From assembly GCA_031264865.1 (NCBI GenBank), contig JAISDJ010000291.1, positions 1-42,153 on the forward strand: a stretch of 42,153 nt of DNA. Direction: 5' to 3'. The notes below the pieces were generated by a model. The model did no database searches and was not told the DNA's origin. It saw nothing but the letters and a program-made list of their open reading frames with translations. This stretch comes from Tannerellaceae bacterium. Lineage in GTDB: Bacteria; Bacteroidota; Bacteroidia; Bacteroidales; Tannerellaceae. Within the stretch, counting starts at the first letter, position 1. Each line of letters opens with the position of its first letter. The position numbers and the translations under genes were made by a program. This document shows, piece by piece, positions 9,435-16,378 of the stretch.

Positions 9435-9496
9435 GAAGAGGATCAAACCATTTGCAGAAAAGGATCAATCCGTTTGCGGAAAAGGAACAGTCCGTT
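9435..9496. repeat. 22-base imperfect tandem repeat, nearly three copies
   Basis: Units 9435-9456, 9457-9478 and 9479-9496 (partial) share GAAAAGGATCAATCCGTTTG with a few substitutions. The unit length is not a multiple of three, so it does not look selected as protein repeats. It covers the 3' end of the truncated ORF at 9443. Confidence 0.75.
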
Positions 9497-9628
9497 AGAA
9501 ACAATCCCCCTAGGAGAATCTGCGGCGATATAACTTCCGTCCGCAAACTTCAATGTGTTATTGTTGTTTCTCATCTGTCGGAATAACTCCAAAGCGATTC
9601 GTTTTCGTAAAGTTGGCTTTTTATTCAT
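9443..9628 (-). pseudogene. 61-codon ORF, possibly the broken start of a radical-SAM partner gene
   Basis: The ATG overlaps the end of the upstream lipoprotein gene by 8 bases, a spacing typical of a real coupled gene. The first 24 residues (MNKKPTLRKRIALELFRQMR and the following Asn run) recall the N-terminus of the radical-SAM/SPASM enzymes that accompany this lipoprotein family in Bacteroidales, as I remember it. The rest does not: no CxxxCxxC motif appears, and the frame runs into the 22-base repeats and stops. I read it as the remains of a radical-SAM gene cut off after its first codons. It could instead be an unrelated small protein; nothing in the sequence settles this. Confidence 0.35.
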
Positions 9629-10073
9629 TTGTTTTTTTAGCCTCTTCTTTCAGCAAGATTGCTGGTATTTCTTTCCTTGCGGCGCCACGATACCAGCTAT
9701 CTCCCTGTTCATAAAAGTCTTTTTCACCGAAAACAACTTCAACGGAATCCGTTTTAAATGATCCGTTTGTTTCTCCATCAATATCCTTAGCGATCAAGAT
9801 GAACTTTTCTTCAGGAAATGCCGTGTAAGTTACGTCGAAGGCCCCTTGTTCGTCTGTATAAACCTCCTTTTTCTCTATGGGCGCTTCATGGTCTGTTTTT
9901 ATAAGAATTTCAATACCAGGGATGGGTGTGCCTGTCGTATCTGTTACAGCCCCTTTTATCGAATATTTTGCATGGGGAACACCATATTTCACAGGGAAAG
10001 TATTATCTGAGTCGCAGGCAAAACCTAATAGAGAAAGTAATCCTGCCAACGCCTTTTTTATTGTTGTATTAAT
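9621..10073 (-). CDS. putative lipoprotein, radical-SAM-associated lipoprotein type, non-AUG start
   Basis: A 150-residue secreted protein. After a hydrophobic segment (LAGLLSLLGFAC, Cys20 if started at ATT) comes YGVPHAKYSIKGAVTD and a single beta-sandwich (carboxypeptidase-regulatory/Cna-B-like) region with DGETNGSF and DSWYRGAARKEIPA. This pattern resembles the putative lipoproteins that Bacteroidales encode beside a radical-SAM enzyme (family recalled, not searched). The frame has no ATG or GTG: a TAA stop lies 7 codons above an ATT (10071-10073), and the next candidate, TTG at 10047-10049, would leave too short a signal with no basic residues. The ATT shares a base with the stop codon of the upstream paralogue, so coupled initiation at ATT is the best guess. 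Gene decay is an alternative. Confidence 0.6.
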   Translation of the reverse strand: MNTTIKKALAGLLSLLGFACDSDNTFPVKYGVPHAKYSIKGAVTDTTGTPIPGIEILIKTDHEAPIEKKEVYTDEQGAFDVTYTAFPEEKFILIAKDIDGETNGSFKTDSVEVVFGEKDFYEQGDSWYRGAARKEIPAILLKEEAKKTNE

Positions 10074-10536
10074 TTTCTTCCAGTTTAATAGTTAGTGATT
10101 TTTCAGCTTCTCCTAAAAACCAGGTATTGTTTTCCTGACTAATATCGTTTTTATTGAATTCAATAGTCATACAGTTCTTTTTATATTTACCAGTGGTGTC
10201 GGTTGCAGCAATAGTAAGTTTTACATTATCGCCAAAAGTAGTGATTGCTCCTGTCCATTTGAACATTCCGTTACTATTAGTATATAAAGTATCTACAACC
10301 GGATTGTTTTTCTCTATGCTTATCTCTACTAATATATCAGGAATGCCTGATTGTTCATTTATTACACTTACTACTTTGCCGTTAAGGGTATAGTTGTTAG
10401 TAGGAGATGATAGCAGATCATTAGACTCCATCTCTATTTCACTATCTCCTAAGGAGCACGAGCCTATGGATAAGAGTAAAATACTCAAAACAGCCATTTG
10501 AATAGTACCGTAGCTTGAAAGTTTGTATAATTTCAT
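10069..10536 (-). CDS. putative lipoprotein, paralogue of the downstream one
   Basis: A 155-residue lipoprotein. The N-terminus MKLYKLSSYG is followed by a hydrophobic stretch and the lipobox SIGSC with Cys27. The mature part aligns by eye with the next lipoprotein: GKVVSV...SGIPDILVEI, DTLYTNSNGMFKW, AATDTTGKYKKN, then a TWFLGEAEKSLTIKLEE ending against SWYRGAARKEIPAILLKEE. It is thus a one-domain beta-sandwich of the same family, probably from an old duplication. The frame extends two codons to a TTG at 10542, but the ATG at 10536 is preferred. First gene of a minus-strand unit; function unknown. Confidence 0.75.
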   Translation of the reverse strand: MKLYKLSSYGTIQMAVLSILLLSIGSCSLGDSEIEMESNDLLSSPTNNYTLNGKVVSVINEQSGIPDILVEISIEKNNPVVDTLYTNSNGMFKWTGAITTFGDNVKLTIAATDTTGKYKKNCMTIEFNKNDISQENNTWFLGEAEKSLTIKLEEN

Positions 10537-10579
10537 AATCAAATTCTTTTCTATGTTAGAAGATGCAATAATACATATT

Positions 10580-10612
10580 TTTGCTGCATATAGTTGCTTT
10601 TTTGTACATTTG
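10580..10612 (+). promoter_or_regulatory. promoter of the 10639 lipoprotein operon
   Basis: TTTG at 10580-10583 and TACATTTG at 10605-10612, 21 bases apart, fit the Bacteroidetes promoter well. The leader would be about 20 bases. Confidence 0.65.
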
Positions 10613-10638
10613 TAAATTATAATGTAAGATAAAACTGC

Positions 10639-11463
10639 ATGAAAAGATTGACTATTTATATTATAGGGGCGATTTTGTTATTTGCCGGATGTAACAACAA
10701 AGAAAAAGAGGCAAGAGCAAGATACGAGAAAGCAGCGACTTTTTATAAACAAAATGATTTGTTTGCCGCAAAAAATGAAATAGACAGTATACGGCTTTAT
10801 TACCCCAAAGAGGTAAAAGTGATGAAAGATGCTATTGAATTGAAGCGGTTGGTTGAGCTTAAAGAAGCCGATAGAAATATAGCTTATTGTGACAGCTTAT
10901 TACCTATCAGACAGAAAGAAGTTGGAGAATTGAATAAAAACTTTATCTTGGAAAAAGATACATTTTACCAAGATATTGGTAATTATGTATGGAAACAGCA
11001 GACGATAGAACGGAATGTGGAACGAAGTTATATACGTTGTAAAGTAAGCGAAGATGGTGTGATGTCTTTGGAAAGTGTCTATTTCGGAAACCACTCTCTA
11101 AATCATACGGGAATCAAAGTGAGTACAAATGGTATCTTTGCCGAAACAGCTTCTATCCCATACGATGGTGGTTTAAATTATCGTTTTCAGGATTTGGGAA
11201 ATACAACAGAAGTAGTTACCTATAAGGGAGAAAACGGTGTTGATGCCGTAAAATTTATTTATGCAAATGCCGGAGAACGCATCAAAGTTGAGTATACAGG
11301 TGGCAAAGCCTATACCACCTATATGGCCGACGCTGATAAGAAAGCGCTTGTCGCTACGTATGATCTGGCTACTGTATTGACAGACATTGATACATTAATA
11401 AGAGAGCGGGACAAGGCAATTAGAAGGAAAGCCTATCTGGAAGGCAAACTAAATCAAGAATGA
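10639..11463 (+). CDS. uncharacterised lipoprotein with coiled-coil regions
   Basis: A 274-residue lipoprotein of unknown function. Signal peptide with lipobox LFAGC, Cys18. The segment directly after it (about 20-60) is Ala/Lys/Glu-rich with a TPR-like look (ARYEKAATFYKQNDLFAAKNEIDSI in two parts), followed by helical charged sequence, a beta-rich middle (about 115-235) and a short C-terminal helix (RERDKAIRRKAYLEGKL). Similar proteins occur as hypotheticals in Bacteroidales. Its stop overlaps the start of the histidine phosphatase (ATGA), so the two are translationally coupled. Confidence 0.8.
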   Translation: MKRLTIYIIGAILLFAGCNNKEKEARARYEKAATFYKQNDLFAAKNEIDSIRLYYPKEVKVMKDAIELKRLVELKEADRNIAYCDSLLPIRQKEVGELNKNFILEKDTFYQDIGNYVWKQQTIERNVERSYIRCKVSEDGVMSLESVYFGNHSLNHTGIKVSTNGIFAETASIPYDGGLNYRFQDLGNTTEVVTYKGENGVDAVKFIYANAGERIKVEYTGGKAYTTYMADADKKALVATYDLATVLTDIDTLIRERDKAIRRKAYLEGKLNQE

Positions 11464-11990
11464 TGGAAATATATTTGGTACGACATACATCTGTTAATGT
11501 TCCTTTTGGATATGCCTATGGGCAAACTGATGTGGAATTAAAAGATACATTTAAAGAGGAAGCTGAAGTGGTGAAGAAAAATCTGGCGGGACTTGTTTTT
11601 GATAATGTATGGTGCAGTCCATTAACGCGCTGTGTGCGTTTGGCTGATTATTGCGGTTATCCGGATGCTATACGCGATGAAAGAATAAAAGAATTGAACT
11701 TTGGAGAGTGGGAGATGAAATCATGGTATGAATTAAATGATGATCGTTCGAAATCATGGTTTGAAAACTGGATAAACACACCTACTCCCGGCGGTGAATC
11801 TCTTAACGATCAATATAAAAGAGTAGCCATATTCCTTGACGAGGTAAGGCGAGGTGATTATCAGCAAGTATGCGTATTTACCCATGGAGGAGTGTTGACA
11901 AATGCTCGTATATATGCAGGTGAATATGGTATTGAAAAAGCTTTTGAGAATATTCCTGCGTATGGTGAGGTAATAAAGTTGCAGTTTTAA
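11460..11990 (+). CDS. cobC: histidine phosphatase, alpha-ribazole phosphatase-like
   Basis: A 176-residue member of the histidine phosphatase superfamily. It has the catalytic LVRHTS motif (Arg8-His9), an acidic FGEWE motif (Glu83) and the second histidine in FTHGGVL (His142). FGEWE plus a short single domain are typical of alpha-ribazole-5'-phosphate phosphatase (CobC) of cobalamin synthesis, but no other cobalamin gene lies nearby, so another phosphomonoesterase role is possible. Start ATG at 11460 overlaps the upstream stop as ATGA; a second ATG at 11463 would give one residue less. Confidence 0.78.
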   Translation: MMEIYLVRHTSVNVPFGYAYGQTDVELKDTFKEEAEVVKKNLAGLVFDNVWCSPLTRCVRLADYCGYPDAIRDERIKELNFGEWEMKSWYELNDDRSKSWFENWINTPTPGGESLNDQYKRVAIFLDEVRRGDYQQVCVFTHGGVLTNARIYAGEYGIEKAFENIPAYGEVIKLQF

Positions 11991-12015
11991 TCATTTATTA
12001 AAGGATTACATTCGT

Positions 12016-12426
12016 ATGAAAAGATTACTGTTTTTGATGATTTGGGCATTGTTCCTTTCTTCTTGTTCGGAAGACGAGAAGCCTGCGAATAATTTTATTG
12101 AAGGCACTAAGTGGCAATCTGCTAAATTAGGTTCCATCTATACTGATGGTGGCGAGTTAAAGTATTCTTATCAGGAGAATTACCAGCTGGATTTCACGGA
12201 TGCTACTTTTATTTTTACTAAAAAGACTACATATGACAGGAGCGTAGATGGAGTTTATGAAGATACATATACGGTAAACGGAACGTATATGTTCGAATAT
12301 CCGGAAACCACCTTGCAGTCGAATGACGGCAAGTTTACTGAAAAAATAAAAATTGAAAAATATCAGATAACGATGTCGCCGGACGATAGCCGGAAATCGT
12401 TAGTATTTACCAAAATACGAAACTAA
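12016..12426 (+). CDS. small lipoprotein, lipocalin-like
   Basis: A 136-residue lipoprotein: signal peptide with LFLSSC, Cys17, then a beta-rich body with FIEGTKWQSAKLG and alternating aromatic/polar strands ending in LVFTKI, as in the small lipocalin-like/DUF lipoproteins common in Bacteroidetes. No specific function can be given. It follows the phosphatase by 25 bases and may share its transcript; a strong terminator follows. Confidence 0.75.
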   Translation: MKRLLFLMIWALFLSSCSEDEKPANNFIEGTKWQSAKLGSIYTDGGELKYSYQENYQLDFTDATFIFTKKTTYDRSVDGVYEDTYTVNGTYMFEYPETTLQSNDGKFTEKIKIEKYQITMSPDDSRKSLVFTKIRN

Positions 12427-12459
12427 AAAATAACCGCAGATTCAGTCTGCGGTTATTTT
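12427..12459. terminator. bidirectional terminator between convergent genes
   Basis: Fourteen-base perfect stem: AAAATAACCGCAGA (12427-12440) with TCTGCGGTTATTTT (12446-12459), loop TTCAG. The A run on the left and T run on the right let it stop transcription from both sides. Confidence 0.9.
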
Positions 12460-12468
12460 AGTTGGATG

Positions 12469-13962
12469 TTATTTATATTGACTCCAGTTTACATTCCTCA
12501 TGTCACCGCTTTTCGCTAATTCTTCATGGAAGGCAAAGCAGCATTTTAAATTTTGTGGCGTATGTCCTTTAACGCTCATTTCCAAGTATTCATTGAGCAG
12601 AGGCTTATAATCGGGATGTACACAATTATCTATTATTCTACGGGCGCGTTGTATCGGTGATGTTCCCCGTAAGTCGGCTACGCCATATTCGGTAATAATA
12701 ACCTTTACCGAATGTTCGCTATGGTCTAAGTGTGATACCATCGGAACGAAAGCGCTGATTTTACCGTTCTTGGCAGTAGAAGGCGTGGTAAAGATAGAAC
12801 ACATGGACGAACGTGTAAAGTCTCCCGAACCACCAATCCCATTCATCATCCGCGTGCCGGATACGTGCGTAGAATTGATATTCCCAAATATATCCGCTTC
12901 CAAGGCCGTGTTAATAGCAACTAATCCCATACGACGTGCTATTTCGGGGTTATTGGATATTTCCTGCGGGCGAAGTAATATTTTATCTTTGAAGAAATCG
13001 AGATTTGCATAAATATCATCCATTACTTCATTGCTGACGGTCAATGAGCAACCGCTGGCAAATTTTACGCGTCCTTCTTTCATTAATTTAATAACAGAAT
13101 CCTGTATAACTTCTGTGTATACATTGAAATTAGGTATCTCTTTGTTTTCACCCATGCAACCCAACACCGCATTTGCCACGTTTCCTACGCCGCTTTGCAA
13201 GGGCACAAATTCTTTTGGCAATCGTCCGGCTTTCATTTCTCCAACAAGGAATGCTGCTACATTTTGTCCGATAGCCAGTGTTGCATCATCAATTGGGGTA
13301 AATGCACCTCCTTCGTTTTTTTCTTCGGTTACTACTACTCCTGCAATTTTTGAAGGGTCAACCTTTACATAAGGCTTTCCAATACGGTCGGAAGGTGTAT
13401 AAACAGGGATTTCACGACGGCGAGGTGGATCTTCCGGTTCATAAATATCGTGCATGCCACGAATTTCTTTCGGATGTTTTTTGTTTAGTTCTACTATAAT
13501 ACGATCAGCCAAACGGCAAATGGTCGGCGTGATACCAACAGCGTTAGTTGGAACAATTTCTCCGTTTTCCGTAACATCGGCAGCTTCAATAATGGCTGTA
13601 TTTACTTTTCCTAAAAAGCCATAGCGTAAGCTTTGTGCCAATTCCGATAAATGCATGTCGAAGTAGTTCGTTTCCCTGGCGTTTAAAAGTGCACGCAGAT
13701 CCGGACTGGATTGATAAGGTGTACGAAATTTAATTGCTTTGGCGCGTGCAAGTTCTCCGTCGAGTTTATCTCCGGTTGAAGCTCCGGTAAACATCCCTAT
13801 TTGAAACGGATTTCCTTTTTCGTGTTCTTCTTTTGCTCTTTTTGCGATGGCCACCGGAATAGCTTTGGGGCATCCGGCAGCAGTAAAACCACTAAAGCCT
13901 ACATTATCGTCGTGATGGATTAACGAAGCAGCTTCTTCAGCTGTAATAAATTTTAATGCCAT
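12469..13962 (-). CDS. acetyl-CoA hydrolase/succinate-acetate CoA-transferase
   Basis: A 497-residue class I CoA-transferase of the Cat1/acetyl-CoA hydrolase family. Seen: MALKFITAEEAASLI start, SGFTAAGCPKAIP near the N-terminus, a candidate catalytic glutamate in YTEVIQDS (Glu284), and the C-terminal GIGGSGDFTRSS and ITEYGVADLRG motifs that define the family. It would move CoA between acetyl-, propionyl- or succinyl-CoA and the matching acids. In succinate-propionate fermenters such an enzyme supplies succinyl-CoA for methylmalonyl-CoA mutase, which agrees with the decarboxylase at the start of the window. The frame is open 45 bases further upstream, but the conserved start is the ATG at 13962. 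Confidence 0.9.
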   Translation of the reverse strand: MALKFITAEEAASLIHHDDNVGFSGFTAAGCPKAIPVAIAKRAKEEHEKGNPFQIGMFTGASTGDKLDGELARAKAIKFRTPYQSSPDLRALLNARETNYFDMHLSELAQSLRYGFLGKVNTAIIEAADVTENGEIVPTNAVGITPTICRLADRIIVELNKKHPKEIRGMHDIYEPEDPPRRREIPVYTPSDRIGKPYVKVDPSKIAGVVVTEEKNEGGAFTPIDDATLAIGQNVAAFLVGEMKAGRLPKEFVPLQSGVGNVANAVLGCMGENKEIPNFNVYTEVIQDSVIKLMKEGRVKFASGCSLTVSNEVMDDIYANLDFFKDKILLRPQEISNNPEIARRMGLVAINTALEADIFGNINSTHVSGTRMMNGIGGSGDFTRSSMCSIFTTPSTAKNGKISAFVPMVSHLDHSEHSVKVIITEYGVADLRGTSPIQRARRIIDNCVHPDYKPLLNEYLEMSVKGHTPQNLKCCFAFHEELAKSGDMRNVNWSQYK

Positions 13963-13982
13963 GATATTAAAATTAAAATATG

Positions 13983-13994
13983 AGATAATTATCT
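13983..13994. promoter_or_regulatory. 12-base palindrome in the CoA-transferase leader
   Basis: AGATAATTATCT is a perfect palindrome lying between the candidate promoter and the start codon, where a repressor could bind. No regulator is known for it; chance is possible in AT-rich DNA. Confidence 0.3.
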
Positions 13995-14017
13995 GTAATT
14001 CTATCACTCTAAGGCCG

Positions 14018-14025
14018 CAAAGGTA
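14018..14025 (-). promoter_or_regulatory. -7 box of the CoA-transferase promoter
   Basis: TACCTTTG on the minus strand is an exact -7 match, about 55 bases before the ATG. No good TTTG is seen at the -33 distance. Confidence 0.5.
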
Positions 14026-14043
14026 TTAAAAAGAATCTATGAT

Positions 14044-14490
14044 TTAATATTTGCGATTGAGTATTTCCGAGTATATAATAGCTTTTTTCAATTCGTCAAT
14101 ATTATTAAAAGAATCATCTGATAGAGCAAATGCTTCTTCTTCGGATAAATTGATTGAATGTAAAGATTGACCGGATGGCGTAGCCGGAGAAGGCATAAAC
14201 GTTCTTATCTGTTTCTTTTCTTGCGCTTTTTCCTTTTTTTCTGTTATAACAATAGGCTGAGAGGTAGGTAGAGGCGCTTCTTCTTGCGTTTGAACTCCTT
14301 TTTGCATTTCCTCCAATAACTCCCAAAAGCTTTTAGGTTTCGGAGCATTACTTTCTTCGTGTTCCGTTTTCGGAATTGGTTGCTGTGGCGCTTGTCTGGC
14401 CTGTTTCTTTTTTTTTGCAGAACTAAAAAGGCTACTGATCCCAATAGCAATTAATATAACAATATAGAGCCAATCACCTAGGTTGTCCAT
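14044..14490 (-). CDS. small membrane-anchored protein of unknown function
   Basis: A 148-residue protein. One N-terminal membrane helix (about 7-24, WLYIVILIAIGISSLF) is followed by a Lys run (KKKK, 26-29), a long Pro/Gln/Glu/Lys-rich disordered region and a helical C-terminus that ends in ELKKAIIYSEILNRKY. This architecture is common among uncharacterised Bacteroidales proteins next to CoA-transferase genes; no function is known to me. The open frame extends 62 codons upstream to 14676, but that part is low-complexity, holds a good promoter and is not credible protein, so the ATG at 14490 is chosen. Confidence 0.75.
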   Translation of the reverse strand: MDNLGDWLYIVILIAIGISSLFSSAKKKKQARQAPQQPIPKTEHEESNAPKPKSFWELLEEMQKGVQTQEEAPLPTSQPIVITEKKEKAQEKKQIRTFMPSPATPSGQSLHSINLSEEEAFALSDDSFNNIDELKKAIIYSEILNRKY

Positions 14491-14512
14491 AACTTTGATT
14501 ACTTTTGTGGTC

Positions 14513-14520
14513 CAAATATA
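14513..14520 (-). promoter_or_regulatory. -7 box close to the 14490 gene
   Basis: TATATTTG on the minus strand, about 23 bases before the ATG at 14490. The -33 region (TTTCC) is weak. Confidence 0.4.
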
Positions 14521-14645
14521 GGAAAAATATTGTAAATGGAAAGAAAAGAATGGAGAAGATATAAAATAAATAAGGATAACTTCGCAGCCACCCTTATTCG
14601 ATTTAACCAAAACCTTAACTATGAAAAAATTTACGTTTTTCGATA

Positions 14646-14677
14646 CAAATGTAAAATAAGAGTTTTGTATGCGCAAA
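14646..14677 (-). promoter_or_regulatory. second minus-strand promoter upstream of the 14490 gene
   Basis: TTTG (14677-14674) and TACATTTG (14653-14646) on the minus strand, 20 bases apart, is a near-consensus Bacteroidetes promoter. It would give a leader of about 150 bases to the gene at 14490. Confidence 0.55.
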
Positions 14678-14697
14678 TTTTTTTAAAAGTATTTTTA
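14664..14697 (+). promoter_or_regulatory. possible miaB promoter
   Basis: TTTG at 14664-14667 and TATTTTTA at 14690-14697, 22 bases apart; last base of the -7 box off consensus. It overlaps the minus-strand promoter, so the two may compete. Confidence 0.35.
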
Positions 14698-14768
14698 ATG
14701 AAATTATGCTATTTAAGTCTTGTTAACATGTGGAAAATGTGTAAAATACTTAAAAAAGAATATAATAT

Positions 14769-15872
14769 ATGTCTGAAAACAAGAGAGAACGAAAGCTTTT
14801 TATCGAAACGTATGGTTGCCAAATGAATGTAACAGACAGCGAAGTGGTAGCTTCAGTTATGCAAATGGACGGATATGAAATAACAGCGAAAATGGAAGAA
14901 GCTGATGCAATATTTCTTAATACTTGCTCGGTTAGAGATAATGCAGAACAAAAAATATATAATCGCTTGCAATATTTGCAGTCATTTCGAAAAAAAAATA
15001 AGAATCTTATTATCGGTGTTCTGGGATGTATGGCTGAACGGGTAAAAGAATCCCTGATCAATGAACATCAGGTAGATTTGGTTGTTGGTCCCGATTCGTA
15101 TATGGATTTGCCCAATTTAGTGGGCGCCGTAGAACAAGGTGAAAAAGCAATTAATGTAGAATTATCAACACAAGAAACATATAAAGATGTTATACCTCTT
15201 AAGATAGGAGGAGTGAAAATCTCCGGTTTTATTTCTATTATGCGAGGATGTAATAATTTTTGTACGTATTGCATTGTTCCTTATACTCGGGGCCGTGAAC
15301 GTAGCCGTGATATCGAGAGTATTCTGAATGAAGTTCGCGACATGAAAGAACAAGGTTTTAGAGAGGTAACTTTGTTAGGACAAAATGTTAATTCGTATCG
15401 TTTTGGAGATGGTGATAAAATAGTGACGTTTCCGTTATTATTAGAAAAGGTAGCTCAAGAGGCGCCGGCTATGCGTATTCGTTTTACAACTTCACATCCG
15501 AAAGATATGAGCGACGAAACGTTGCACGTGATGGTTGCGTATCCTAATATATGTAAGCATATACATTTGCCTGCCCAGTCGGGGAGCTCACGTATATTGA
15601 AGGCCATGAATCGTAAATATACTCGAGAATGGTATCTTGAACGTATTGCTGCCATTAAGCATATTTTACCGGATTGCGCCATATCTACCGATCTTTTTTG
15701 TGGTTTTCATTCTGAAACGGAAGAGGATTACATGGAAACACTTTCTTTAATGAAGGAAGTAGGCTATGATTCATCATTCTTGTTTAAGTATTCGGAACGC
15801 CCCGGAACGTATGCCGCAAAGCATTTGGCCGACGATGTTCCTGAAGAAGAGAAAATACGTCGTTTACAATGA
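14769..15872 (+). pseudogene. miaB: tRNA methylthiotransferase MiaB, N-terminal part, ended by in-frame TGA
   Basis: MiaB adds a methylthio group to i6A37 of tRNAs reading codons that begin with U. This 367-residue part contains the whole N-terminal UPF0004 domain with its three cluster cysteines (17, 53, 87) and the complete radical-SAM domain with CNNFCTYC (Cys161, 165, 168). It then stops at TGA 15870-15872, exactly inside the helix between the radical-SAM domain and the TRAM domain (EEEKIRRLQ stop MIDLQNQL). Full MiaB has about 440-460 residues; both parts with the stop counted give 444 codons. The reading frame is unchanged across the stop, and both sides are well conserved, so the lesion is recent, a sequencing error, or recoded. 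Confidence 0.9.
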
Positions 15873-16103
15873 ATGATTGATTTGCAAAATCAATTATCGG
15901 AAGAAAGCAACAAGCGTGATATAGGTAAAGACTTTGAAGTGTTGATTGAAGGCTTTTCCAAACGTTCACGGGAACAATTGTTTGGGCGAACCAGTCAGAA
16001 TAAAGTAGTTATTTTTGATAAGAAACAATACCATGTAGGAGATTTTGTAAAAGTACGGATAACTCATGTCTCTTCCGCTACTTTATTTGGTGAGACTATA
16101 TGA
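15873..16103 (+). CDS. miaB: MiaB C-terminal TRAM-domain fragment
   Basis: This 76-residue frame begins with an ATG directly after the miaB TGA and stays in the same frame. It holds the MiaB linker (MIDLQNQLSEESNKRDIGK) and the whole TRAM RNA-binding domain (VLIEGFSKRS, QLFGRTSQNKVV, VKVRITHVSSATLFGE). TRAM binds the substrate tRNA. With ATG next to the stop, ribosomes could restart here and make the TRAM domain as a separate chain; whether this rebuilds activity is unknown. No further damage is visible in it, which argues against a long-dead pseudogene. Confidence 0.75.
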   Translation: MIDLQNQLSEESNKRDIGKDFEVLIEGFSKRSREQLFGRTSQNKVVIFDKKQYHVGDFVKVRITHVSSATLFGETI

Positions 16104-16184
16104 TTTGATTTTACATGTGATTTTTCGATTTTTAAAACAAGCACTGGTAATTATATGCTTAATACGTAAATAAAAAAAATACGA

Positions 16185-16219
16185 TTTGCTTTATCAGCAC
16201 TGTTATCCTATTACATTTG
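16185..16219 (+). promoter_or_regulatory. candidate promoter in the miaB-mlaE gap
   Basis: TTTG at 16185-16188 and TACATTTG at 16212-16219 (exact -7), spaced by 23 bases, slightly more than usual. No ORF follows before the terminator at 16305. Confidence 0.4.
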
Positions 16220-16225
16220 TTATCA

Positions 16226-16338
16226 AATAGAAACACTTTCTCGGATGAAAGTCGTCTTATCTTTTTTGTGAATTAACTATAATTGTTAATTTAGGGTTAG
16301 TTTTAAAAGGGGAGCCTGTGAAGGTTCCCCTTTTTGAT
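16226..16338 (+). ncRNA. candidate small RNA with three hairpins
   Basis: Between the candidate promoter and a strong terminator lie three hairpins in a row: ACTTTC/GAAAGT (16235-16252), AATTAAC/GTTAATT (16271-16291) and the terminator stem (16305-16334). No open frame is present. Size would be about 110 bases. Prediction only; the terminator may just serve miaB. Confidence 0.3.
16305..16335 (+). terminator. Rho-independent terminator before mlaE
   Basis: Stem AAAAGGGGAGCCT (16305-16317) pairs with AGGTTCCCCTTTT (16322-16334), one G-T pair, loop GTGA, followed by T. Very stable. Confidence 0.88.
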
Positions 16339-16347
16339 TAATTCTGT

Positions 16348-16355
16348 TATCTTTG
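16348..16355 (+). promoter_or_regulatory. -7 box of the mlaE promoter
   Basis: TATCTTTG is an exact -7 match 24 bases before the mlaE ATG. No clear -33 box; the region it would occupy is inside the terminator stem. Confidence 0.45.
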
Positions 16356-16378
16356 CTCTTTAATTAATAGGTATCAGT

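Noticed and set aside
9342..9533. Plus-strand ORF after der
   Set aside because: No recognisable features; it lies over the repeats and the minus-strand ORF and has no promoter or family resemblance.
14491..14676. 62-codon N-terminal extension of the small membrane protein
   Set aside because: Low-complexity, crossed by promoter-like sequences, and lacking any conserved feature.
15870..15872. Selenocysteine or stop-codon reassignment at the miaB TGA
   Set aside because: No Cys or Sec is expected at this linker position in MiaB, no SECIS-like hairpin is evident just after it, and TGA serves as a normal stop in several neighbouring genes.
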